Origin: Ameyamaea chiangmaiensis
GTDB lineage: Bacteria > Pseudomonadota > Alphaproteobacteria > Acetobacterales > Acetobacteraceae
NCBI RefSeq assembly: GCF_025995235.1
Contig: NZ_BAPT01000006.1
Location: forward strand, 152,455-216,454
Direction: 5' to 3'
Length of the DNA: 64,000 bases
The translations under genes were made by a program, and so were the position numbers. A model generated the notes under the pieces. The model saw only the letters and a program-made list of their open reading frames with translations, made no database searches and was not told the origin of the DNA. Below are positions 55,930-64,000 of this stretch, one piece after another. Within the stretch, counting starts at the first letter, position 1, and every line of letters starts with the position of its first letter.

Positions 55930-56517
55930 ATGGCGTCGTCACCCTCGTGGTCCAACGTGATCCCGCCCACTTTGCGGCGCGGCGCGGTTCCAGCCTTTCT
56001 TGTCATGGTGTTGGGGCTCCCTCCGGCGCTGGCGGCCGAGCCCGGAACCGCGCCGGTTCCGGCGGTCGTGCGCGCCCTTGCCGGATGCTGGCATGGCACA
56101 GGCACCGTGATGGGCAAGCCTGTGGACATTGGCCTGAGCGCACACCCGATGGTGCTGGACGCCCTGTTCGCCCTCGACGCCGACAGCACCGCCACGGGCG
56201 ATGCGAGGGACCGTTATGCCGCGCATCTTCTGGTGGGCGGCCGGGACACCACCACGCGGACGGCGCCCCAGGCCCTGACCGGCGTCTGGGCCGACAGTTT
56301 CGGGGGAGGCTACATTACGCTGGGCACCGGGCAGACCGTGCCGGGCGGCTTCGACCTCACCTACCGCAACGGCGGCGTCGTGTTCGCCAACCACTGGCGG
56401 CTCGACGCCGACCGTCTGCACTGGGACATCCAGAGCCGAGACGGAACGGCACCGCCGGCGGCCTTCGCCCGGTACACCATGACCCGCGCCCCGTGCGCGC
56501 ACACGACCGCCCGATGA
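55930..56517 (+). CDS. Exported protein of unknown function upstream of folP
   Basis: 195 residues. A signal peptide (GAVPAFLVMVLGLPPALAAEP) is followed by a mature domain that begins VVRALAGCWHGTGTVMGKPV and has beta-rich repeats such as GGGYITLGTGQTVPGGFDLTYRNG and WRLDADRLHWDIQ. This resembles lipocalin-like or heme-pocket barrels that open with a GxWxG-type motif, but I cannot name a family. Its stop overlaps the folP ATG by four bases, so the two are coupled. The ATG at 55930 has a weak ribosome site. Confidence 0.75.
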   Translation: MASSPSWSNVIPPTLRRGAVPAFLVMVLGLPPALAAEPGTAPVPAVVRALAGCWHGTGTVMGKPVDIGLSAHPMVLDALFALDADSTATGDARDRYAAHLLVGGRDTTTRTAPQALTGVWADSFGGGYITLGTGQTVPGGFDLTYRNGGVVFANHWRLDADRLHWDIQSRDGTAPPAAFARYTMTRAPCAHTTAR

Positions 56518-57602
56518 CCGCGCTGCCGCGACTGATCGAACCGGTCGGCCTGTTGCATGGCGAGGCCGCGCACGAGGCTGTGGGCGCCGGGGTTGCCCTA
56601 CCGCTGATGGGCGGTCCCGTGGCATTCCTGCGCGCGACCCTGATCGACGGCGACACGCGGCGGAGCGTCGCCGCACCGGACATCCCCGCCGACTGGCGTC
56701 CGGAGCGCGAACGCGTGACCGGCGGGCCGCCGGATGCCACCCTGCCGCCGGGGGCGCTGGTGATGGGGATCCTGAACGCGACCCCCGACAGTTTCAGCAA
56801 TGGCGGCCAGCACGCACAAGCTGACGATGCCATCGCGGCCGGGCGACGGATGCTGGCCGCGGGTGCGACAATTCTCGATATCGGTGGCGAAAGCACCCGC
56901 CCCGGCGCCCAGCCGCTGCCGCCGGGCGAGGAATGGCGCCGTGTAGGCCCGGTGATCGCCGGGTTGCGCGGCGCGGGCGGCCTGATCTCGGTCGATACGC
57001 GCCATGCCGAGGTCATGGCGCGCGCGCTGGAGGCCGGGGCGGACGTCATCAACGATGTCTCGGCGCTGGCGCATGATCCCGACGCGGCCCCGATGCTGGC
57101 GCGTCACACGACGCCCGTCATCCTGATGCATATGCGCGGCACTCCGGAGACGATGAACGCGCTGGCGGTGTACGACGACGTGGCCGTCGACGTCGTGCGC
57201 GAACTGGGCGCGCGCGTGGCTATTGCAGAGGACGCCGGGATCGCGCGCGATCGAATCCTGGTGGACCCGGGGTTCGGCTTCGCCAAGGACGCCGCGCAGA
57301 ACATCACGCTTCTGCGCCGCCTGCCAATTTTGGCCAATCTTGGCTGTCGCGTGCTGGTCGGCACATCGCGCAAACGTTTCATCGGCCAGATAACCGGGGT
57401 CGCCCGGGCCGACGACCGCGATCCCGGGACACTGGCCGCAACGCTGCCGGGGCTCGATCTGCCCGGCGCGCTCCTGCGCGTTCACGCCGTGGAGCCGATG
57501 ATACAGGCGCTGCGGGTCTGGCAGGCCCTTCACCCATCCGGTAGACAGGCAACAAAACAAGGCGTTTCACCGCCATCGCTTCAGGACAGGTCGACATCAT
57601 GA
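56514..57602 (+). CDS. folP: Dihydropteroate synthase
   Basis: 362 residues, about 80 longer than the usual enzyme because of an N-terminal extension of about 80 residues with no motif I recognise. The core starts at VMGILNATPDSFSNGG and has GATILDIGGESTRPGA, the SVDTRHAEVM strand, DVINDVSAL, ILMHMRGTPETM and the C-terminal LRVHAVEPM. It joins dihydropterin pyrophosphate to p-aminobenzoate and is the sulfonamide target. It overlaps both neighbours by ATGA: the exported protein gene upstream and glmM downstream. Confidence 0.95.
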   Translation: MTALPRLIEPVGLLHGEAAHEAVGAGVALPLMGGPVAFLRATLIDGDTRRSVAAPDIPADWRPERERVTGGPPDATLPPGALVMGILNATPDSFSNGGQHAQADDAIAAGRRMLAAGATILDIGGESTRPGAQPLPPGEEWRRVGPVIAGLRGAGGLISVDTRHAEVMARALEAGADVINDVSALAHDPDAAPMLARHTTPVILMHMRGTPETMNALAVYDDVAVDVVRELGARVAIAEDAGIARDRILVDPGFGFAKDAAQNITLLRRLPILANLGCRVLVGTSRKRFIGQITGVARADDRDPGTLAATLPGLDLPGALLRVHAVEPMIQALRVWQALHPSGRQATKQGVSPPSLQDRSTS

Positions 57603-58957
57603 GCACCACCAGAACCCTGTTCGGCACGGACGGCATTCGCGGCACCGCGAACCGCACCCCGATGACCGTCGAGATCGCGCAGCGTCTGGGACAGGCGGCG
57701 GGCCTGCACTTTCAGCGCGGCGGCCATCGTCACCGGGTCCTGATCGGCAAGGACACACGGCTTTCGGGCTACATGATCGAAAGCGCGCTGGTCGCGGGCT
57801 TTCTGTCGGCGGGGATGGACGTGACGTTCGTGGGCCCGATGCCCACGCCGGCGATCGCAATGCTGACGCGTTCGTTGCGCGCCGATCTGGGGGTCATGAT
57901 TTCCGCCTCGCACAATCCGTTCGAGGACAATGGGATCAAGCTGTTCGGTCCGGACGGATTCAAGCTGTCCGACGAGACCGAATCCGCGATCGAGGCCATG
58001 ATGGACACCGATCTGGCCGCGCGGCTGGCCGCACCGGCGAAGATCGGCCGCGCCTCGCGCCTCAATGACGCAGCCGGCCGCTATATCGAGGCGGCGAAGG
58101 CCTCCTTTCCGCGCGGGCGGCGGCTCGACGGCCTGAAGATCGTGATCGACTGCGCGAACGGCGCGGGCTACCGCGTCGCGCCCACCGCGTTGTGGGAGCT
58201 GGGGGCGGAGGTGATCCGCATCGGCTGCGCGCCCGATGGCACCAACATCAACGCCGACTGCGGTTCCACCAGTCCACATGCCATGTGCCGGGCCGTGGTC
58301 GATAATGGTGCCGATTTCGGGATCGCGCTGGACGGCGACGCGGATCGCGTTCTGATCGCCGACGAAACCGGCCGCCTGATCGACGGCGACCAGTTGCTGG
58401 GCTTGGTCGCACGGTCCTGGGCCCGTCAGGGGCGACTGGTGTCCGGCGCCGTGGTGGCGACGGTGATGTCGAACATGGGGCTTGAGCGGTGTCTGGCCGA
58501 CGAGGGGCTGCGCCTGGTACGGACGGCGGTCGGCGATCGTTATGTCGTCGAGAAAATGCGCGAGATGGGCGCCAATGTCGGCGGCGAGCAGTCCGGGCAC
58601 ATCGTCCTGTCGGATTTCGCGACCACCGGAGACGGGCTTGTGGCGGCCCTGCAGATCCTCGCCGTCCTGGTCGAGGACGGTCGACCGGCCAGCGCGGTCT
58701 GCAATGTCTTTACGCCTTATCCACAATTGTTGCGTAACGTACGATTCGCCGGCAGCAATCCGCTGACCGAACCATCCGTTCTGGAGATGCGGGCGCGCGT
58801 CGAGTCTCGTCTGGACGGCTGTGGGCGTCTGGTACTGCGCAAAAGCGGCACCGAACCCCTGATCCGCGTGATGGCGGAGGCCGAGGATGCGCAACTGGTC
58901 GAGGAGGTCGTGAGTGACATGTGTGACGCTATTGTGCGTGTTGCCCCGGTGGCCTGA
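57599..58957 (+). CDS. glmM: Phosphoglucosamine mutase
   Basis: 452 residues. LFGTDGIRGTANRTPMT opens the protein. The phosphoserine loop is MISASHNPFEDNGIK (Ser near 104), the metal loop is LDGDADRVLIAD, and the sugar loop is GGEQSGHIVL. It turns glucosamine-6-phosphate into glucosamine-1-phosphate for wall and lipopolysaccharide precursors. The folP-glmM order with overlapping ATGA is common across bacteria. thiD starts 3 bp after its stop. Confidence 0.97.
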   Translation: MSTTRTLFGTDGIRGTANRTPMTVEIAQRLGQAAGLHFQRGGHRHRVLIGKDTRLSGYMIESALVAGFLSAGMDVTFVGPMPTPAIAMLTRSLRADLGVMISASHNPFEDNGIKLFGPDGFKLSDETESAIEAMMDTDLAARLAAPAKIGRASRLNDAAGRYIEAAKASFPRGRRLDGLKIVIDCANGAGYRVAPTALWELGAEVIRIGCAPDGTNINADCGSTSPHAMCRAVVDNGADFGIALDGDADRVLIADETGRLIDGDQLLGLVARSWARQGRLVSGAVVATVMSNMGLERCLADEGLRLVRTAVGDRYVVEKMREMGANVGGEQSGHIVLSDFATTGDGLVAALQILAVLVEDGRPASAVCNVFTPYPQLLRNVRFAGSNPLTEPSVLEMRARVESRLDGCGRLVLRKSGTEPLIRVMAEAEDAQLVEEVVSDMCDAIVRVAPVA

Positions 58958-58960
58958 ACC

Positions 58961-59764
58961 ATGAGGGGCCGGGTGTTGATCGTCGCGGGCAGCGACAGCG
59001 GGGGTGGCGCGGGGATTCAGGCCGATATCAAGGCGGTGACGGCGCTGGATGGGTTCGCGATGACCGCACTCTCGGCCCTGACGGTACAAAACACCCTCGG
59101 CGTGCGCGACGTGATGCCGGTCCCGGCACCCTTCGTTGCGGCGCAGATGCACGCGGTCCTGGATGATCTGGGCGCGGACGTGATCAAGACGGGCATGCTG
59201 GACCGGGCCGAGGTGATCGACGTCATCGCCGCCATCTGCGCCGATCGTCCCGGCCTGCCGCTGGTGCTGGACCCGGTAATGGTCGCCAAGGGGGGCGCCC
59301 CACTGTTGCAGGCCAGTGCGCTGGAGGCACTGCGCGGACGCCTGCTGCCGCATGCCACGCTGCTGACACCCAATATTCCCGAAGCCGAATCTCTTCTGGG
59401 TGAGACGATTGTGGATGTCGCCGCCATGGAACGCGCCGCCGTGGCCCTGCGTGCGCTCGGGGCGCGGGCCGTTCTACTGAAGGGCGGCCACATGGCGGGA
59501 GACGCGCTGACCGATGTGCTGGCCACGCAGCACGGCGTGCGAACCTTCACCGACCAGCGCATCGCGACACGACACACCCACGGGACGGGCTGCACGCTGG
59601 CCAGCGCCATCGCCACCGGTCTTGCGCAGGGGCTGGCACTGGAGGCGGCGGTCATTCGTGGTCGGCGCTATCTGCGGGCTGCCATTGCCGAGGCACCCGG
59701 CTATGGCGGCGGAGCCGGCCCGATCAATCATGCCGTAACGGTGGAGGCCCAATGGCGCGTCTGA
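58961..59764 (+). CDS. thiD: Hydroxymethylpyrimidine/phosphomethylpyrimidine kinase
   Basis: 267 residues, ribokinase-like. VLIVAGSDSGGGAGIQADIKAV is the substrate loop, and the anion hole and base lie in THGTGCTLASAIAT. VLDPVMVAKGG and LTPNIPEAESLLG are also conserved. It phosphorylates the pyrimidine half of thiamine twice. It lies 3 bp after glmM and overlaps the acetyltransferase gene by 13 bp, which makes one operon with folP and glmM. Confidence 0.95.
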   Translation: MRGRVLIVAGSDSGGGAGIQADIKAVTALDGFAMTALSALTVQNTLGVRDVMPVPAPFVAAQMHAVLDDLGADVIKTGMLDRAEVIDVIAAICADRPGLPLVLDPVMVAKGGAPLLQASALEALRGRLLPHATLLTPNIPEAESLLGETIVDVAAMERAAVALRALGARAVLLKGGHMAGDALTDVLATQHGVRTFTDQRIATRHTHGTGCTLASAIATGLAQGLALEAAVIRGRRYLRAAIAEAPGYGGGAGPINHAVTVEAQWRV

Positions 59765-60318
59765 ACACGGAAATCCCCGATCTGGGGGATCTGCGCCCGT
59801 TTCGATCCTCCCGGATGACCTTCCGGCTTCTGGACATCGACGACGCCCCTGAGCTGCAAGTGATGACGGACAGTCCAGCCATCACCAGCACTATCAGTTT
59901 TCTGACCAGTCCGTTCTCCATACGTAACGCATGGGAACTGATCGCGGGCGAGGGAGACGAGTGGCGGCCACGTTTCATCGGTGGCTGGCTGTTCGAGTCG
60001 CGCCGGCTCGCCGTCGTCATGGGGGTGATCCTGCACGGCGCGCATGAACTGGAAGTGGGGTTCTGGGTGCGACCGAGCCTCCACCGCAAGGGTCTTGCGA
60101 AAGAGGCGATGGAGGCGTTCCTACCGCTTGCGAAGACCTTGTTTCCATTGCGTCTTCTCGTGGCCGAATGCACACCAAGCAATGTCCCGGCCGTGAAGGT
60201 ACTGAACGCTCTGGGGTTCGTCACCGACGGCGCGACGGGCCGCAAACCGCCCCGCAGCCGTTTCGAACTCACCGGGTGCACCGCCCCTCCGCCCGAAGCG
60301 AGGCGCGGTCCCGGCTGA
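59752..60318 (+). CDS. GNAT family N-acetyltransferase
   Basis: 188 residues. The GNAT fold is visible in FRLLDIDDAPELQVMTDSPA, the core strands around VGFWVRPSLHRKGLAKEAMEAF (the RxxGxA-type acetyl-CoA loop) and the SNVPAVKVLNALGF motif with Asn-Ala-Leu spacing of the RimJ/RimL group. The acceptor is unknown: a protein N-terminus, an amine or a drug are all possible. The start overlaps thiD by 13 bp. It converges with uvrA, with 29 bp between the stops. Confidence 0.87.
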   Translation: MARLNTEIPDLGDLRPFRSSRMTFRLLDIDDAPELQVMTDSPAITSTISFLTSPFSIRNAWELIAGEGDEWRPRFIGGWLFESRRLAVVMGVILHGAHELEVGFWVRPSLHRKGLAKEAMEAFLPLAKTLFPLRLLVAECTPSNVPAVKVLNALGFVTDGATGRKPPRSRFELTGCTAPPPEARRGPG

Positions 60319-60347
60319 CGGCGGCGTGGCCACCGCCGCCCGGTGGA

Positions 60348-63302
60348 TCAGCCCGCGCTCTTTTTCCGTCGCGCGGCTGTCGCCGGCGCGCCGCGTTTAG
60401 GACTCGCCGCCCTGGCCGACTGTCCGGGCGCTTTTGCCAGAAGCCGCGGCAGCAGGGGTCGCAGAAACTGTGCGGTGTGGCTTTCGGCCACCTGCGCGAC
60501 CTCTTCAGGCGTGCCTTGGGCCACGATCCGGCCGCCGCCGTCGCCGCCCTCCGGCCCGATATCGACGATCCAGTCCGCCGTTTTGATGACGTCCAGATTA
60601 TGCTCGATCACCAGCACCGTGTTGCCCTGATCGACCAACGCGTGCAGCACTTCCAGCAACTTGCGAACGTCTTCGGCGTGCAGGCCGGTCGTCGGCTCGT
60701 CGAGAATATAGAGCGTGCGGCCCGTCGCCCGGCGCGCCAGTTCCTTGGACAGCTTGACGCGCTGCGCCTCCCCCCCCGACAGGGTGGTGGCCTGCTGACC
60801 CAGCGCGACATACCCGAGCCCCACCTTCTGCAGGATCGCCAGACGATCACGGATGCGGGGAACGGCTGAAAAGAATGGCAGTGCCTCGTCCACCGTCATG
60901 GCCAGCACGTCGGCAATCGACTTGCCGCGGAACTTGACCTCCAGCGTTTCACGGTTGTAGCGCGCGCCCTTGCACGAATCACAGGTGACGAACACGTCGG
61001 GCAGGAAGTGCATCTCGATCTTCAGCACGCCATCGCCCTGACACGCCTCGCACCGGCCGCCCTTCACGTTGAACGAAAAGCGCCCGGGCTTGTAACCGCG
61101 CGCCTTGGCCTCGGGCAGTTCGGCGAACCAGTCGCGGATAGGGGCGAACAGATCGGTGTAGGTCGCGGGGTTGGAGCGCGGCGTGCGGCCGATCGGCGAC
61201 TGGTCGATCTCGATGATCTTGTCGAGCTGCTCGACACCCTCCAGCCGGTCATACGGCGCGGGCGTCTGTGACGATCCCATGAGTTGCCGCGACAGCGCCT
61301 TGTAGAGCGTGTCGATCACCAGCGTTGATTTGCCGCCGCCGGAGACGCCGGTAACGCAGATGAACGTGCCCAGCGGGAACGCGGCGTCGACGGACTGAAG
61401 GTTGTTTCCCCGCGCGCCCACGATCCGCAGCGCGCGCTTCGGGTCGATCGCCCGGCGCGGGTCGGGCACGGCGATCGCGCGTCGGCCGGACAGGTAGTCG
61501 CCGGTCAGGCTGGCCGTGTTCGCGGCCACCTCGGCCGGTGTGCCGGCCGCGACGACCGTGCCGCCGTTGACACCCGCGCCCGGCCCCATGTCGATCAGCC
61601 AATCGGCCGAACGGATGGCGTCCTCGTCGTGTTCGACGACGATCAGCGTGTTGCCGAGCTTTTTCAGACGCTCCAGCGTGCCCAGAAGACGCTCGTTATC
61701 GCGCTGGTGCAGCCCGATCGAGGGTTCGTCGAGCACATACAGCACCCCGGTCAGGCCGGAGCCGATCTGGCTGGCCAGCCGGATGCGCTGGCTCTCGCCG
61801 CCGGACAGGGTCGCCGACCCGCGCGACAGCGTCAGGTAGTCGAGCCCGACATCGTCCAGAAACCGCAGGCGATCGAGAATTTCGCGCAGGATACGCCGTG
61901 CGATTTCCGCGCGCTGGGGCGTCAGCGTCGCCTCGACGGTGGAAAACCACGCCAGTGCCTTGCGGATCGGCAGGTCGGAGGCCTCGGCGATCGTCGAATC
62001 CGCTACGCGGACGCACAGGGCCTCCGGCTTCAGACGCGCGCCGTGGCACGCGTGGCAGGGGCGTTGCGACTGATAACGCGCCAGTTCCTCGCGCACCCAC
62101 ATGCTGTCCGTCTCGGCCATGCGACGACGCAGATTGACCAGCACGCCCTCGAACGGCTTTTCGATGGCATAGGCGCGCTTGCCGTCATGGTAGGTGAAAA
62201 CGACCTTGTCGTCCGTGCCGTTGATGATCGCATCGCGCAGTTCCACGGACAGCGAGCCCCACGGCGTGTCGATCGATTCGTCGAAATGCGCGGCGAGCGC
62301 GGCCAGGGTCTGCTCGTAATAGGGGCCCTGGCCGTTGCGCCATGGCGCGATGGCGCCCCCGGCCAGCGACAGGCGCGTGTCCGGCACGATCAGGTCGGCG
62401 TCGAAATGCGTCTCGGTGCCGATGCCGTCGCAGACCGGGCAAGCCCCCTGCGGCGCGTTGAAGGAGAACAGCCGCGGTTCGATCTCCTCCAGCGTGAAAC
62501 CGCTGACGGGACAGGCGAATTTGGACGAAAACACGATCGGGGGCGGGGCGTCCGCCTCGCCGCGCACCACCTCCTCGGCGTAGGCCAGACCATCGGCCAG
62601 ACCCAGCGCGGTCTCGAAACTGTCGGCCAGACGCGCCTGCACGCCGTCCTTGACCACGATGCGATCGACCACGACCTCCAGCGTATGGCGCAGCTTGCGG
62701 TTCAGGTTCGGCGCGTCCCCGATGTCATACAGCGTGCCGTCGACCTTCACGCGGGTGAAGCCTTTGCGCTGAAGCTCGGCCAGTTCCTTGCGGTATTCGC
62801 CTTTGCGGTCGCGGATGACGGGGGCCAGCAGCAGCAGCCGCGTGCCCTCGGGCAGCGCCATGACGCGATCGACCATCTGGCTGACGGTCTGCGCCTCGAT
62901 CGGCAGACCGGTCGCGGGCGAGTACGGCACCCCCGCCCGCGCCCACAGCAGGCGCATGTAGTCGTGGATTTCGGTCACGGTGCCGACCGTCGAGCGCGGG
63001 TTCTTCGACGTGGTTTTCTGCTCGATCGAGATCGCGGGCGACAGGCCCTCGATCGACTCGACGTCCGGCTTGCCCATCAGTTCGAGGAACTGCCGCGCAT
63101 AGGCCGACAGGCTCTCGACATAGCGGCGCTGCCCCTCGGCATAGATCGTGTCGAACGCCAGCGACGACTTGCCCGAGCCCGACAGGCCGGTCACGACCGT
63201 AAGCTGGTCGCGCGGGATATCGACATCGATGCCCTTGAGATTATGGGCCCGTGCACCGCGCACGCGGATCGCGCCGGTCGTGGAAGAATGTCCGCTGTCC
63301 AT
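60348..63302 (-). CDS. uvrA: Excinuclease ABC subunit A
   Basis: 984 residues. Two ABC ATPase halves have Walker A motifs GLSGSGKSSLAF (about 39-50) and GVSGGGKSTLVIDTL, and signature motifs LSGGESQRIRLA and LSGGEAQRVKLS. Of the two zinc modules, the second is intact (CEACQGDG with CDSCKG). The first reads CPVSG rather than CPxCG, a form I believe is common in alphaproteobacteria. It finds bulky DNA lesions with UvrB. The Lys/Arg-rich C-terminus (RRKKSAG) is an extension. It is divergent from ssb, as in many bacteria. Confidence 0.97.
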   Translation of the reverse strand: MDSGHSSTTGAIRVRGARAHNLKGIDVDIPRDQLTVVTGLSGSGKSSLAFDTIYAEGQRRYVESLSAYARQFLELMGKPDVESIEGLSPAISIEQKTTSKNPRSTVGTVTEIHDYMRLLWARAGVPYSPATGLPIEAQTVSQMVDRVMALPEGTRLLLLAPVIRDRKGEYRKELAELQRKGFTRVKVDGTLYDIGDAPNLNRKLRHTLEVVVDRIVVKDGVQARLADSFETALGLADGLAYAEEVVRGEADAPPPIVFSSKFACPVSGFTLEEIEPRLFSFNAPQGACPVCDGIGTETHFDADLIVPDTRLSLAGGAIAPWRNGQGPYYEQTLAALAAHFDESIDTPWGSLSVELRDAIINGTDDKVVFTYHDGKRAYAIEKPFEGVLVNLRRRMAETDSMWVREELARYQSQRPCHACHGARLKPEALCVRVADSTIAEASDLPIRKALAWFSTVEATLTPQRAEIARRILREILDRLRFLDDVGLDYLTLSRGSATLSGGESQRIRLASQIGSGLTGVLYVLDEPSIGLHQRDNERLLGTLERLKKLGNTLIVVEHDEDAIRSADWLIDMGPGAGVNGGTVVAAGTPAEVAANTASLTGDYLSGRRAIAVPDPRRAIDPKRALRIVGARGNNLQSVDAAFPLGTFICVTGVSGGGKSTLVIDTLYKALSRQLMGSSQTPAPYDRLEGVEQLDKIIEIDQSPIGRTPRSNPATYTDLFAPIRDWFAELPEAKARGYKPGRFSFNVKGGRCEACQGDGVLKIEMHFLPDVFVTCDSCKGARYNRETLEVKFRGKSIADVLAMTVDEALPFFSAVPRIRDRLAILQKVGLGYVALGQQATTLSGGEAQRVKLSKELARRATGRTLYILDEPTTGLHAEDVRKLLEVLHALVDQGNTVLVIEHNLDVIKTADWIVDIGPEGGDGGGRIVAQGTPEEVAQVAESHTAQFLRPLLPRLLAKAPGQSARAASPKRGAPATAARRKKSAG

Positions 63303-63506
63303 ATGCTCCGTGCCGCCTGTGCCGCCAAGGATGTTCTGTGTTTGTGCTAACCCGTTTCACACGCCTTGGCCAGCCGTTCGCGCTCTCAACGCCGCGCCGG
63401 CGCGCCCGTTGCCATTCGGGCATGACGGCAGGCGGCCTCTTGCGCTAGATTGCCGGCCCTGCGTCCTCCGGGGCGTGTTTATTCAGGCGTGATGGGACTG
63501 GCGAGT

Positions 63507-64000
63507 ATGGCAGGCAGTGTGAACAAGGTGATTCTGGTGGGCAATCTGGGCAAGGACCCGGAAGTCCGCAATGCGCAGTCGGGCGCCAAGATCGTCTCCC
63601 TGACCGTCGCGACATCGGAAACCTGGAACGACCGCGCCTCGGGCGAGCGCAAGGAGCGCACCGAGTGGCACCGCGTCGTGATCTTCAACGAGCGCGTGGC
63701 CGACGTGGCCGAGCGTTTCCTGCGCAAGGGCCGCAAGGTCTACATCGAAGGGTCGTTGCAGACCCGCAAATGGACCGATCAGTCGGGCCAGGAACGCTAC
63801 ACGACCGAAGTCGTGGTCGACCGGTTCCGGGGCGATCTGGTGCTGATCGACAGCAACCGTGGCGGTGACGGCGGCGGTGACGAGGGCGGCTATGGCGGCG
63901 GTGGCGGCAGCTACGGTGGTGGTGGCGGCGGCGGCTACGGCGGCGGCCGACCCGCGGCGCCCCCCGCGCGGTCGGGCGGCGGTGGCGGTGCTGGCGGCGC
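63507..64000 (+). CDS. ssb: Single-stranded DNA-binding protein, truncated by the window end
   Basis: 164 codons are present. The OB-fold has AGSVNKVILVGNLGKDPEVR, SETWNDRASGERKERTEWHRVVIF and GRKVYIEGSLQTRKW. A long Gly-rich linker with GGYGGGGGSYGGGGGG follows, and the acidic tip expected at the end is outside the window. It coats single-stranded DNA in replication and repair. ATG 63507 is chosen by fit to the family; ATG 63492 in the same frame would add five residues. It is divergent from uvrA with a 204-bp shared region. Confidence 0.96.
   Translation, partial: MAGSVNKVILVGNLGKDPEVRNAQSGAKIVSLTVATSETWNDRASGERKERTEWHRVVIFNERVADVAERFLRKGRKVYIEGSLQTRKWTDQSGQERYTTEVVVDRFRGDLVLIDSNRGGDGGGDEGGYGGGGGSYGGGGGGGYGGGRPAAPPARSGGGGGAGG

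Noticed and set aside
57581..59353. A 590-codon open frame opposite glmM and thiD
   Set aside because: Antisense shadow; both plus-strand genes are complete.
61629..63350. A 573-codon open frame opposite uvrA
   Set aside because: Shadow frame with no motif; uvrA is complete on the other strand.

Overview
This is a GC-rich chromosomal window, estimated at about two thirds G+C. It is gene-dense and dominated by housekeeping genes. Gene content and order point to an alphaproteobacterium, most likely an acetic acid bacterium (Acetobacteraceae): hisZ next to purA, the ruvCAB-ybgC-tolQRAB-pal-cpoB block, a SAM-II riboswitch ahead of metZ, a free-standing Hint-domain protein, a polyol permease, a mannitol dehydrogenase and a gluconate-dehydrogenase-like GMC oxidoreductase pair. 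The species cannot be fixed by eye. No CRISPR array, insertion sequence, prophage or rRNA operon was found.

Layout. 1-381: start of a mannitol/polyol dehydrogenase. 521-3187: degP-type protease followed by an FUSC-type transporter. 3428-3997: degenerate Hint-domain protein behind an AT-rich leader. 4078-5963: opgC and an SGNH hydrolase. 6148-7302: Mrp/ApbC. 7326-9733: family 2 glycosyltransferase plus a DUF2142 membrane protein. 9777-11835: flavin monooxygenase divergent from a MarR regulator, with two matching operators and overlapping promoters. 11904-16586: fabD-fabG-acpP-fabF-mltG. 16674-19318: small subunit and GMC large subunit of a dehydrogenase. 19335-21955: folE, apaG and metZ with its SAM-II leader. 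22104-26219: tRNA-Gly(CCC), a wrecked GH36 alpha-galactosidase, a polyol permease, an AT-rich gap and a 47-residue membrane peptide. This is the most accessory-looking stretch.

26335-34381: nth, argC, tRNA-Leu(CAA), serC-hisZ-purA, pncA, two small proteins and a 2-oxoglutarate dioxygenase. 34353-39847: ppiC-argJ-RDD-mscS-dioxygenase, all leftward. 40121-42853: secA. 42914-51948: yebC-ruvCAB-ybgC-tolQRAB-pal-cpoB. 51968-60318: tilS, an SMR exporter, ftsH, an exported protein, then the tightly coupled folP-glmM-thiD-GNAT set. 60348-64000: uvrA divergent from ssb, which runs off the window.

Functionally the window covers envelope maintenance (DegP, MltG, Tol-Pal, FtsH, SecA, PpiC, MscS), fatty acid synthesis, folate and amino acid synthesis (FolE, FolP, ArgC, ArgJ, SerC, HisZ, MetZ), DNA repair (Nth, RuvABC, UvrA, SSB) and sugar or polyol oxidation typical of acetic acid bacteria. 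I saw no convincing wholly new multi-gene system. The best leads are the MarR double operator, the SAM-II/metZ leader, the unusual N-terminal domain on the dehydrogenase small subunit, the Hint protein that has lost its catalytic residues, and the decayed alpha-galactosidase beside a tRNA.
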